From an uncultured Fibrobacter sp. (GTDB taxonomy: Bacteria > Fibrobacterota > Fibrobacteria > Fibrobacterales > Fibrobacteraceae): a DNA stretch of 64,000 bases. This document shows, one piece after another, positions 7,797-16,224 of this stretch (its first letter is position 1; each line of letters opens with the position of its first letter). A program made the position numbers and the translations under genes. Under the pieces are notes generated by a model. That model worked only from the letters and a program-made list of their open reading frames with translations. It was not told where the DNA came from and made no database searches. The stretch is taken from the NCBI GenBank assembly GCA_934691725.1, contig CAKUTF010000006.1, forward strand, positions 1 through 64,000. Direction: 5' to 3'.

Positions 7797-10567
7797 CAGA
7801 ATCCCTGCCCGATGACAAAGTTGAATTCCATGTCGCCCACGCTCGTGCGCTCATAGCCGGAATAGGTTTCTCCCGGATCGAGCGGCCAGGCGAAGTCGAA
7901 CCCGATAATGCCGAGCATCGGGACTACCACGCGGAAACCGAAACCGAAGTCCCGCTTGAGGCTCGACGGGTCCCATTCCGAAAGCGGATTCGGCTGGCTC
8001 TTCGAAACCTTCGTATCCGGGTCGTAACGCTTTCCGAAAACGTTGCCCGCATCGAAGAAGAGCGGCAGGAGGTAGAACGTGTTCGGCACGATTCCCCACT
8101 GGATTTCCGCACCGATATACTGGTAGCTGCGGCCCAGTCTGCGGTAGCCTATCGAGCCCGAGCTGTAACCGCGCATCATGCCGTCATAGCCCAGGACGCC
8201 GCCCATCTGGTACAGTGTCCGATACTGGAGCGGGTTTCCCACCATGATTCCGTATTCATTCGTCAGGGCGAGAGCCACGCGGTCTCCGATAAGCGGGAAC
8301 CACCACTTGACGGTCAGGTCCGTCTTCACGAAGCTGAAATCGCTGCCGATGATATCGTCCGCAACTTCCACGGAAAGAACATAGCGTGAACCGTCCGTCG
8401 GGAACTGCGGCAGGTTCTTGTCGTCGCGGATAAGCTTGAACGTCACCGCGGATTCGATTCCCGAATAGCGGACAAGGCTTCCATCGACGTTTCCGCCCTG
8501 CTTGTTCATCATCCAGCTGTAGCCGATTTGCCCGTAGAAATAGTCGTCCGGCCAGGTCAGGCGTTTTCCGACATAGATGGATCCGCCGTAGCGCGTAATG
8601 TCCGGGTCGTCATCCTGGTTCCACCACGCATAGCTGAGGCTCGTCCCGAGCGTAATCGGATAATCCAGGAACCACGGTTCGACAAAGCCGATCGAGGCGC
8701 TCTTCTTGTCTTCGCCGTATTCCACGTTGAAAGTCGCGCTCTGCCCGTCGCCCATGCAGCAGTTCGGAATCGACACGCCGAGGGTTCCCGTGAGACCGTC
8801 GCTCTGGCTGTAGGCGAGACCCGCGCTGAACTGCCCCGTTCCCGCTTCCTTTTCCGCGACCTTAAAGACCAGATCGACCTGCTGGTCTCCGACAATCTGG
8901 ATATCGGGATAGACCATGTCGAAGTAGTTCAGCTGCATGATTTCGCGGAAGCTGCGTTCGAGCGACGATTGCCGGTAAGTGTCTCCCGGATAGAGGCGGA
9001 TCTCGCGACGGATAACCTTGTCCTTCGTCTTCGTGTTGCCGATGATGTTCACCCGGTGAACCTGGGCGGGCAAGCCTTCGCGCATCCGGTATTCGAGATT
9101 GACAACGCTGTCGTTTACAAAGTTCCGGGTTTCATCGAACTGGGCAAAGAGGTAGCCGTCTTCGCGGTAGGATGCGATGATCGCGCTGCGCGTCGCTTCG
9201 TAGGCGTAATAGTCGAAGACCTCGCCGCTGTCGAGATAGACCGCGCGGGAAAGCATCTTGTCCGTCAAGGCTTCGTTCCCGGTGAAGTGGACCGAGCCCG
9301 CATAGTAGCGCTGCCCCTCGTTGATGTCGATGTAGATGCGGACATACTTGGACGTGATGACGCTGTCGTAAGGCGTGAGCGCGCCGAACGTTTCTTCGAG
9401 CGTATAGCGCGTGAGGAGCTTTTCCTCGTAGCGATTCCGCCTGTGCTTCTGCAAAAGTTCCTTCACCTTCGGGTTTTTCCAGGTACGGTCCTTCGAAAGG
9501 TTCTTGATCCAGACCTTGCGAAGCTCCTCGTACGTGATGATGCCGTTCAGGATTTTGACCGCGGTTTCCTCGTCCTCGACGTCATAGACCGGAACCGCCT
9601 GGGCGTTCGGGGCGAAGTTTCTCCGGTGTTCGCGGTAATAGTGCGCTGACTTTTCCACGACGCGCCCCGCCAGACGGTTCATGATGTTCGCCGTATCGGA
9701 AATGGCCTGGTTCAATTGCCCGTAAAGAAGGTCCAGTTTTCGGTTCTTCGGAACGGTGCGCCCCATGTAGAAGTTGCAGCTCGAATCCGGCAGATACTCG
9801 GCGCGGAACTCTTTCAACTCCGCATCGAGATAGCCGAAATGCCGAATCGCGTTCAGCACCGTATCGCGGTCCGCTTCAAAAACCGATTCCTTGAACTCCC
9901 CGTCGCCCCACCAGTGGGTGCGCTTCGTCAACATGTGGTCGGTGATATCCGTCGTCGGGACATGGTCGTTACCGGTCACAACAATCGAATCCACCTGGAC
10001 TTTCGGCCCTTCGCGAACGATAAAGGTCACCGAATTTTCATGGTCGGAGACAGGCGTTTCGCGAAACCCGACTTCCGCTAGCAGGTATCCCTCGGAGCGG
10101 TAATAGTTCAAAATGTTCTGCCGGTCGCGTTCAAGCCCGCTTTTGCTATAGACCCTTCCCTGCAAAAGGCTTACCTTGAGCCGCACATCCTCTTCCGAAA
10201 TCTCGTCGCAGCCTTCGACATAGACCGTATCGAGCGCCGGGAGCTCCACGACACGGAACACCAGATCGACCTTGCTTTCCGTCCCTGGCAAATAATCCAC
10301 CCAGGCGGTCACGTCGTCAAAATATCCCGTTTCGAACAAGTCCGAAACGCTCTTCTGGACCTTTTCCGTAAACACCGAAGGCTGAAACGACTGCCCGTCG
10401 CGAACGCTCACGCGGCTCAGCACGGAGCGCTCGTCCATATTGACAAGGCCTTCGGCGCGGACCCGGCGAACGGTCGTCGGAGCTGTAAAATTTTCGGGCA
10501 CATCGAGAAGCTGCGCCATCGGGAATGCGGTAAAAAGAAGCAAAAAGGCAAGGACGCGAAAAAGCAA
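7796..10567 (-). CDS. bamA: Outer-membrane protein assembly factor BamA
   Basis: BamA folds and inserts beta-barrel proteins into the outer membrane. The 923-aa protein has a signal peptide (1-18), five POTRA domains (about 31-110, 111-187, 188-416, 417-499, 500-573) and a C-terminal 16-strand barrel with the lid motif MRGYSS. POTRA3 carries an insertion of about 145 residues (262-407), rich in charged residues and predicted helical, not present in E. coli BamA (810 aa). The start is a TTG at 10567 with AAGG upstream; the next ATG would remove most of the signal peptide. It is followed at once by skp. A terminator at 10614-10642 separates it from the upstream lipoprotein gene, so the promoter is in the 45-bp gap or just before it. 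Confidence 0.93.
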   Translation of the reverse strand: MLFRVLAFLLLFTAFPMAQLLDVPENFTAPTTVRRVRAEGLVNMDERSVLSRVSVRDGQSFQPSVFTEKVQKSVSDLFETGYFDDVTAWVDYLPGTESKVDLVFRVVELPALDTVYVEGCDEISEEDVRLKVSLLQGRVYSKSGLERDRQNILNYYRSEGYLLAEVGFRETPVSDHENSVTFIVREGPKVQVDSIVVTGNDHVPTTDITDHMLTKRTHWWGDGEFKESVFEADRDTVLNAIRHFGYLDAELKEFRAEYLPDSSCNFYMGRTVPKNRKLDLLYGQLNQAISDTANIMNRLAGRVVEKSAHYYREHRRNFAPNAQAVPVYDVEDEETAVKILNGIITYEELRKVWIKNLSKDRTWKNPKVKELLQKHRRNRYEEKLLTRYTLEETFGALTPYDSVITSKYVRIYIDINEGQRYYAGSVHFTGNEALTDKMLSRAVYLDSGEVFDYYAYEATRSAIIASYREDGYLFAQFDETRNFVNDSVVNLEYRMREGLPAQVHRVNIIGNTKTKDKVIRREIRLYPGDTYRQSSLERSFREIMQLNYFDMVYPDIQIVGDQQVDLVFKVAEKEAGTGQFSAGLAYSQSDGLTGTLGVSIPNCCMGDGQSATFNVEYGEDKKSASIGFVEPWFLDYPITLGTSLSYAWWNQDDDPDITRYGGSIYVGKRLTWPDDYFYGQIGYSWMMNKQGGNVDGSLVRYSGIESAVTFKLIRDDKNLPQFPTDGSRYVLSVEVADDIIGSDFSFVKTDLTVKWWFPLIGDRVALALTNEYGIMVGNPLQYRTLYQMGGVLGYDGMMRGYSSGSIGYRRLGRSYQYIGAEIQWGIVPNTFYLLPLFFDAGNVFGKRYDPDTKVSKSQPNPLSEWDPSSLKRDFGFGFRVVVPMLGIIGFDFAWPLDPGETYSGYERTSVGDMEFNFVIGQGF

Positions 10568-10613
10568 GTGGGTGACCTTGTTAAATAGAGGTAAAAATCG
10601 CTTTCAAAGATAC

Positions 10614-10642
10614 AAAAAAACGCCCGTGAAAAAACGGACGTT
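10614..10642 (-). terminator. Rho-independent terminator of the 350-aa lipoprotein gene
   Basis: On the minus strand a 9-bp stem with one mismatch (AACGTCCGT with ACGGGCGTT) and a short A-rich loop is followed by T7. It lies 24 bp after the lipoprotein stop. Confidence 0.75.
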
Positions 10643-10665
10643 TCCAAAAGCGTTATCAGAAAGGT

Positions 10666-11718
10666 TTACTGCCCGAGATACTTGCGTCCGACGCCAAACT
10701 GGTCCTTGTATTCGACATAATCCGGCACAAAGCCGTTCGGGTAGCTGAACGCGATGTTTACCGAGCACTGGAATTCGTTTCTGAGTTCACCCTTGCCGGT
10801 GAAAGGCTTCTGCTTCTTTTCAATTTTCGCCTTGTCGCCCTTGCCGACGACGACTTCCGCATCGCACCAGCCCTTGCCAACCTGCTTTGCAAAGACAGAA
10901 TCGCCGGCGGTAGAAACAAGCTTGATCTTCGTCGGGTCGAGTTCCGTATTGTTGCCGGTCGAAGCCCAGAACTGGAGTTCACCCTTGAGAGACGTCGGAG
11001 CAATCTGGATAGTCGGGAACGCGAGCACGTAGCCCCACTTATCGACAAGCGGAGACTTGTTCGGGATGTTTTCGCCAAAGATGAGGAAATAGGGACGGGT
11101 CGCGATACGGCTCTTGTTGTGTTCGCGCTGGAGGTCCGCATTTTTCGGAGCGATCAGTTCCATCACCAGGAGATTGTATTCCTTGACGACCGGATCGTCT
11201 TCATCGATGGCGTCCGAAAGGTTCTTGGAAACATAGAGATTCTCGGCCTGGGTACGGAGAGCCTGGATCTTAGCGAAATCGCCGTTCAGACGCTTGAGAA
11301 GGGAAATCGACGTGTCGATTTTCGCAAAGCCGTCGAGCGCATTGCCGAGGCTCGCCCCTTCCGCCGTCGCCTGGTTCAGTCCGACATTCGAAAGCGCTTC
11401 CGCGATGGCGGTCGCCGTTTCCACGTTTTCCACCTTGCCGATGTTCTGGAGCGCCTGTTCAAAAAGCCCATGGAGCAGGTCGCTCTGCGGGTCCTTCTTG
11501 CTTTCCTGTTCGGCGCGTTTCGCAAGCGCAAGCGTAAAGTTGCCGTAGAATTCGTCGGAAATCTTTCCCTTGTCCTTCGCGTTCAGGTAGGAATTGATGG
11601 CGTTCTGGTAGCGTCCCGCTTCCAGATGCTCGTCTCCGCGCTTTTCATTGGTGCCTTTGCAGCCCGCGAGAAAGAACGCTGAAGCCGCCAAAAGAACGAC
11701 GATGTGTCTTGTTTTCAT
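10666..11718 (-). CDS. Lipoprotein with N-terminal TPR-like helices
   Basis: This is a 350-aa lipoprotein: signal peptide with lipobox FLAGC, then an alpha-helical region (about 25-170) whose first part (GDEHLEAGRYQNAINSYLNAKDKG) matches a tetratricopeptide-like repeat. A C-terminal beta-rich region (about 200-350) has a cysteine pair and ends in KYLGQ. It has its own terminator and diverges from the GT5 gene, so it is monocistronic. The codon use is like that of well-expressed genes (bias to GAC, AAG, CTG), which would fit an abundant envelope protein, but this is an impression. No family name is recognised; assembly or scaffolding in the outer membrane is a guess from the TPR. Confidence 0.7.
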   Translation of the reverse strand: MKTRHIVVLLAASAFFLAGCKGTNEKRGDEHLEAGRYQNAINSYLNAKDKGKISDEFYGNFTLALAKRAEQESKKDPQSDLLHGLFEQALQNIGKVENVETATAIAEALSNVGLNQATAEGASLGNALDGFAKIDTSISLLKRLNGDFAKIQALRTQAENLYVSKNLSDAIDEDDPVVKEYNLLVMELIAPKNADLQREHNKSRIATRPYFLIFGENIPNKSPLVDKWGYVLAFPTIQIAPTSLKGELQFWASTGNNTELDPTKIKLVSTAGDSVFAKQVGKGWCDAEVVVGKGDKAKIEKKQKPFTGKGELRNEFQCSVNIAFSYPNGFVPDYVEYKDQFGVGRKYLGQ

Positions 11719-11830
11719 TATTTGACCCTTTATCCGAAAAATTTTAGGTTCGGTGGATTTCTAACCGTAATTTAATTAAATATTTTTGTGGTGAAGCGTC
11801 TGCTTCGTAAATTATTTTTTGGAGAACGTC

Positions 11831-13240
11831 TTGAAATTTCTTGCCGTCAGCCCGGAATCCGGAGAATGGACGAAGCCTAGCCCTCTAGGCGGTGCCGTAA
11901 ACCAGCTCACACAGGCCAGCGCTCGCGCCGGTACGGAAACCTTGACAATTTCTCCGTTTTACCCGAGACTTTTGGGCGATCATTCCGATTACCACCCCGT
12001 TTTCAAGGGAATCGAAAAGCTTCGCAACATGCCTTTCGAGGTCTGGGTCGGGAAAAATCCGCTCTACGCCTATATCCGCTTCGACAGCTACTTCGACCGT
12101 CCGGCTATCTACGGAGAAAACAGGATTCCCTACAGCGACAACCACCTGAGGTTTTCCTATCTCGCCTCGGCGGCTCTCGCCTATGCAGACGCAATCCGCT
12201 TCAATCCGACAGTTCTCTGCGGCCACGACTGGGGCGGAGCACTGATAGCCCCGATAGCCCAGACGGTCTATCCCGAAGCGTTCGGCAATACGCCTTTCTT
12301 CTTCACCGTCCACAACATCACCTACGACTTTCACGTCACCGAATCGGAAATCGAACGCATCGGACTTCCGCGAAAGGACTTCAACATGGACGGCTACGAG
12401 TTCTGGGGAAAGGTCAGCCTTCTCAAGGCGGGTGTCTTCTATGCGAAAAAAGTCCTGCTCCCCTCGCCCGGATACTGCGACGGGATTCTCAACGACCATC
12501 TCGGCGGTGGACTTTCGGGCTTCCTCATCCGAAACAGGGAGAAACTCAAAGGCATCCAGTTCGGACTGAACTATCCGTTCTGGGATTTCAACGCAAAAGC
12601 GGCCCAGCCAATCGAAATCGCCAAGAAAGCGGCCCGCTCGACACTTGAATCAATCCTCGGCAAACAATTCAACTACCGCCTGGTCATGTTCTGCAACCTA
12701 GGCCCCGAGTCCGGGAGAACTTCCGAAACCCTCGCCACGCTTCTCGGCGACATCAACAAGCTGAATGTATTCATCGTCGTCGGGGCGGTAAAAAACAGCC
12801 AGGAGTGGAACTACTACAGCTCCGTGGCAAGCCAGGAACATTCCCACATGGCGGTCATGGAGATGAACCAGGCGGACAACCTGAACGTCCGGACAGCGCT
12901 TGCCGGTTCGGACCTCCTGTTTGCGGCAAATCCCACGGAACCCTCCGCAAGCATGATTTTAAAGTCCCTCGCCTGCGGAACGATTCCCCTGACCGGGCGC
13001 GATGTCGGTTGCGCCAACCTGCTGACCAATTACGTCGGAGACTTTTCTACCGCAAATGCGATGCTCGTCGATGATTCCGCGGCTCCGGACCAGATGATCC
13101 GGAAATTCAAAAACGCGGTCCAGCTCTACACTTCCAATCCCGAAAGTTGGAATTACCTTGTACGAAATGCGTACCAGTTCCGCTATGAATGGGACCGGAC
13201 GATTTCGCAATACATCATCACATTTGGCGAAAACGCCTAG
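11831..13240 (+). CDS. Glycogen-synthase-like GT-B glycosyltransferase (GT5-like)
   Basis: The 469-aa protein resembles bacterial glycogen/starch synthases. The N-terminal lobe opens with a Gly-rich nucleotide-sugar loop (KPSPLGGAVNQL, in place of KTGGLGDV); HDW and TVHNITYDF match the conserved HDWQT and TVHNLAYQG segments, and the C-terminal lobe has EPSASMILKSLACGTIP in place of EPCGLxQLxAMxYGT. So the fold and the family resemblance are clear, but key loops are altered and the substrate could be something other than ADP-glucose. I choose the TTG at 11831 because GGAG stands six bases upstream; the TTG at 11819 overlaps that site. Its TAG stop shares CTAG with the convergent gene at 13237-14391. 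Confidence 0.7.
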   Translation: MKFLAVSPESGEWTKPSPLGGAVNQLTQASARAGTETLTISPFYPRLLGDHSDYHPVFKGIEKLRNMPFEVWVGKNPLYAYIRFDSYFDRPAIYGENRIPYSDNHLRFSYLASAALAYADAIRFNPTVLCGHDWGGALIAPIAQTVYPEAFGNTPFFFTVHNITYDFHVTESEIERIGLPRKDFNMDGYEFWGKVSLLKAGVFYAKKVLLPSPGYCDGILNDHLGGGLSGFLIRNREKLKGIQFGLNYPFWDFNAKAAQPIEIAKKAARSTLESILGKQFNYRLVMFCNLGPESGRTSETLATLLGDINKLNVFIVVGAVKNSQEWNYYSSVASQEHSHMAVMEMNQADNLNVRTALAGSDLLFAANPTEPSASMILKSLACGTIPLTGRDVGCANLLTNYVGDFSTANAMLVDDSAAPDQMIRKFKNAVQLYTSNPESWNYLVRNAYQFRYEWDRTISQYIITFGENA

Positions 13241-14391
13241 TTTTCTTTGCACCAGACGGTCGGCGAAAGCTCCGACCTCGCAATCGAAGCCCTGACATGG
13301 TAGAGCGAATCCGGATCCATCTGCGTCACGCCGATTACCCCGTCCGCAATCCGGGCATTTAAATTATCGACAATTCCCCACGCCTTGTTGTAGCCTGTCC
13401 CATAGCCTCCCGCATCGTAACCGGCATCGGCAAGGACAGGTCGCTTCAACAAATCGGCAATGCCTTTCCATGTCGCGGTATTTGCCGCTCGGATTTTTTC
13501 GCCAGACGCCGCAGTCCTCCCGCCGGAAGTGCTCGCAAAATCCACCTTGGACAGGTCAAAGTTCGAATACCACGCTTCCTGATCTAAGACCCACGGAGAA
13601 ATGTCGATAGCGATTTTGGATGCGGGCAGATAGGCCTTGATCGTATCGACTATCTGCGAAAAATAGACGCCCATCATCGAATCGGGAATGCCGCCGCCGT
13701 TTTGCGCGAAGCCGCCGTGGTTGCCGGCCTTTTCCGCCTGGGCACTCCCCGATTCGGAATACTGGTAAAAATCCGGTTCGATAAGCCAGATAAATTGCAC
13801 GGTGTCCGGATCCTGCCCGGCAACGAATTCTATATGTTCCCGGAATCCCGACGCATATTCCCGGTAACGGTATAGGATGGAATCCTGGAAGTAGTTCCGG
13901 ATAAGTTCCGCGCCGTCCGTGCAGTGGTTCGGGGTGACAAACGCGCCGTCTTTCTTCGTATCGCAATCGACAAGTCCGTGGTCCTTGCCGAACTCCGCAA
14001 TCACGTAGGCATAAATCATCGGGGTGGCATTTATCTGCCGCGTCACGTCAAACATCCGCGCTTCGAAAGCATTGAAAAAATCGTTGTCCCCCAGCCAGAC
14101 CGAAATATAGTCGAGTCCCGCATAGAAAGCGGAATCCTCGTGCGCCGATTGCCAGCCCGCTCCAAAATTAAAGCGGCAAGGGTCAAAACCCGGGTGATGG
14201 ACAAAAAGCGAAGACGAACTTTCCTCGGTAAACGATGAAGAGGAATATTCCAGAAATTCCGAAGAGACTGGATCTTCCGCGGAAGAAATTTCGTTGTTCT
14301 CGCCAGCTTCATCGGGTTTCGAAGCGCTTTCCGAAGAACAGGACGCAAGAAGCGCAACAACCGTGCACAGGATAAATTTTCGCCAGCGCAT
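13237..14391 (-). CDS. Secreted lipoprotein, TIM-barrel glycosidase-like
   Basis: This is a 384-aa lipoprotein: lipobox LLASC with Cys18, then a Ser/Glu-rich linker (about 19-62) with Ser runs typical of Fibrobacter surface proteins, then a domain of about 320 aa. The domain shows alternating strands and helices with acidic residues at strand ends (LDYISVWLGD, MIYAYVIAEFGKD, FIWLIEPDFYQ at 201-210, KIAIDISPWV at 259-268), the look of a (beta/alpha)8 hydrolase. The IEPD motif is reminiscent of GH6, but other GH6 landmarks are not convincing, so I give no enzyme name. Start chosen for AAGGAG and the lipobox. It converges on the GT5-like gene, sharing the stop-codon bases. Confidence 0.55.
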   Translation of the reverse strand: MRWRKFILCTVVALLASCSSESASKPDEAGENNEISSAEDPVSSEFLEYSSSSFTEESSSSLFVHHPGFDPCRFNFGAGWQSAHEDSAFYAGLDYISVWLGDNDFFNAFEARMFDVTRQINATPMIYAYVIAEFGKDHGLVDCDTKKDGAFVTPNHCTDGAELIRNYFQDSILYRYREYASGFREHIEFVAGQDPDTVQFIWLIEPDFYQYSESGSAQAEKAGNHGGFAQNGGGIPDSMMGVYFSQIVDTIKAYLPASKIAIDISPWVLDQEAWYSNFDLSKVDFASTSGGRTAASGEKIRAANTATWKGIADLLKRPVLADAGYDAGGYGTGYNKAWGIVDNLNARIADGVIGVTQMDPDSLYHVRASIARSELSPTVWCKEN

Positions 14392-14529
14392 AAAGATCTC
14401 CTTTCGAATACCACACAATCCCAGGGACAAATTTACATAAAGCGCAAGTCTTTCCAAGCCATTAAAATTTGTTTTACAAAACTTGCGGTGAATTTTCCAA
14501 GGACCTTTGGGGCAAAGCTTTGCATTTTC

Positions 14530-14546
14530 TATATTTGCCCGATATG
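14530..14546 (+). promoter_or_regulatory. -10 box next to start codon (leaderless kinase mRNA)
   Basis: TATATT at 14530-14535 is followed by 8 nt and the ATG at 14544. No Shine-Dalgarno sequence is present. Transcription would begin at or within a base or two of the ATG. Confidence 0.45.
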
Positions 14547-15593
14547 GCAACGGATGAAACCAAAACCCAAGACGGGACCAAGACGGGTACAAGAAAGCGT
14601 ACGAAGCAGACAAAAATCGGCGGATACCTGCCGATAAAAAAGATCGGGCAAGGCGCGATGGGAGATATCTGGCTCTGCGAGGATCCCTCGCTATGCCGTC
14701 GGGTGGTTGTCAAACAGATGCTTCCGAGCCTTCGGGGGTACGACGATCTTGTCGAGCGTTTCAAGCGGGAATGCGGACTCTTGGCCTCCCTGCACCATCC
14801 GAACATCGTGCATCCCTATGCGCTTTGGCAGGAACGTACCGGAAAGCTGGCTCTCGCGATGGAATATGTCGATGGAAAAACCTTTCGTGAAATTCTCGAC
14901 GTGCAGAGCCGCCCACCGATCTGGGTTACGCTCTACCTGGTCCACGAAATTCTGCAGACATTAATTTGTGTACATGCAAACCAGATTATCCACCGCGACC
15001 TGAAACCTTCGAATATGATGGTCGAAAAGAACGGACGCGTTCGCCTTTTGGACTTCGGAATCGCAAAAGACGCCAATCCCGGGCAAGATATGACGCTCCC
15101 GGGAAGCGTTCTCGGAACCGCGGCCTACATGAGCCCCGAACAGGTCAAGGGTTTTTCCGTCACCTACGCATCGGACCTTTTTAGCCTAGGCATCATCGCT
15201 TGCGAAATGATCATGGGAAAAAACCCGTTCCGCGGAGAATCGATGGAACTCACTTCGCAATACATCTTGAATTTGAACCTGAAAATGAACAATTTTCCTC
15301 CGGGAACGCCTTACAGATTGCGCCGCTGGATTTTGAAATGCCTCGAAAAAAAGCCGCAGAACCGCTTTCCCTCTACCAAGGAAGCGGCGGACACTCTCGC
15401 CCAAATCATGGACGGCTACCCGCGACAGCTTGATATTCCCATGCGCGAATGGCTCACGGCCACGATGCGAAACGAACCGCTGCCGGAACTTCCCAAGAAT
15501 TCCCGGATAACGATATTCAAAATAGGAATCGGAATTGGCGCTTTTGCCGGAGCCCTCCTCGCCACATTCATCACGGCGCTAGTCTGCCGTTAA
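14544..15593 (+). CDS. Membrane-anchored Ser/Thr protein kinase (Hanks type)
   Basis: The 349-aa protein has a full eukaryotic-type kinase domain: glycine loop IGQGAMGDIWL, VVVKQM lysine, catalytic loop HRDLKPSN, DFG in LLDFGIAKD, and SPEQ in place of APE. The domain ends near residue 290 and a single transmembrane helix lies at the C-terminus (IFKIGIGIGAFAGALLATFITALVC), with no extracellular domain after it. So the kinase is in the cytoplasm, tethered to the membrane, and has no PASTA or sensor part. Start at 14544 is supported by the promoter geometry and by the Lys/Thr-rich tail before the kinase fold. The gene for the CvpA protein follows 9 bp downstream, which suggests one operon. Confidence 0.9.
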   Translation: MATDETKTQDGTKTGTRKRTKQTKIGGYLPIKKIGQGAMGDIWLCEDPSLCRRVVVKQMLPSLRGYDDLVERFKRECGLLASLHHPNIVHPYALWQERTGKLALAMEYVDGKTFREILDVQSRPPIWVTLYLVHEILQTLICVHANQIIHRDLKPSNMMVEKNGRVRLLDFGIAKDANPGQDMTLPGSVLGTAAYMSPEQVKGFSVTYASDLFSLGIIACEMIMGKNPFRGESMELTSQYILNLNLKMNNFPPGTPYRLRRWILKCLEKKPQNRFPSTKEAADTLAQIMDGYPRQLDIPMREWLTATMRNEPLPELPKNSRITIFKIGIGIGAFAGALLATFITALVCR

Positions 15594-15602
15594 ACGGAAA
15601 AC

Positions 15603-16217
15603 ATGGAAGCAAACTGGATAGACATTTTTTGCGGATCGGTCTTGTTGATCCTTTCTGCTCTCGGACTTTATTTTGGATTAGCGAAGACCCTCATCCACTT
15701 GGCGGCCTGGGTCGGCGGAGCTCTCGGAGTTATCTATGCACCCGACATTCTCGGGCAAGTCCTATCGAACAACTTCGACTTTTCCGAAACGACGACCGTC
15801 ATCCTCACGCGGGTTCTCGGATTCTTGCTGCCATTTCTCGTTCTTCGGATTCTCGGGCATTTTATCAACAAATTCATTAAGCGGCATCTTTCGTTTCCCA
15901 ATGCGATTGCCGGAGGGATTCTCGGGTTTGTCAAAGGCCTGATCCCGTGTCTCATTTTACTTTCGACGCTCTACCTTTTGCCGCTTAGCGGGAATCTGGA
16001 AATCCAACGGGACAATTCCCTAGCCTATTCCCTATACACAAAAGTTCTTCGCCATTCCGGAGTGGAAGAGAAAATCACCGCCGCCCAGGATTCCATACAA
16101 AGTAAAATTACAGACAAGGTAAACGAGACGATAGACAGTTCCAAGGCGAAAATTTCAAAGGCCGCAAGCGAATCCATCCAAAACCGAATCGATTCGCTGC
16201 CCTTCCCAAAACTTTGA
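15603..16217 (+). CDS. CvpA family membrane protein
   Basis: The protein has 204 aa with four hydrophobic segments (about 8-30, 33-52, 66-85, 100-124) and a polar, helical C-terminal tail of about 60 aa. The segment order and the glycine-rich motif AIAGGILGFVKGLIPCLILLS match the colicin V production protein (CvpA) family, whose members affect envelope homeostasis and, in some bacteria, regulated secretion or phosphorus uptake; the biochemical role is unknown. It lies 9 bp after the kinase gene and both probably form one transcript. It converges with the PL11 gene with a gap of only 7 bp. Confidence 0.75.
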   Translation: MEANWIDIFCGSVLLILSALGLYFGLAKTLIHLAAWVGGALGVIYAPDILGQVLSNNFDFSETTTVILTRVLGFLLPFLVLRILGHFINKFIKRHLSFPNAIAGGILGFVKGLIPCLILLSTLYLLPLSGNLEIQRDNSLAYSLYTKVLRHSGVEEKITAAQDSIQSKITDKVNETIDSSKAKISKAASESIQNRIDSLPFPKL

Positions 16218-16224
16218 AAACCGC

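Noticed and set aside
8528..9649. Long plus-strand open frame (373 codons) opposite bamA
   Set aside because: It is the mirror of the bamA codons, has no signal or known domain, and bamA is certain on the other strand.
13237..14391. GH6 cellulase
   Set aside because: Only the IEPD strand is reminiscent. Other GH6 motifs could not be placed, and as far as I know GH6 is not a feature of Fibrobacter.
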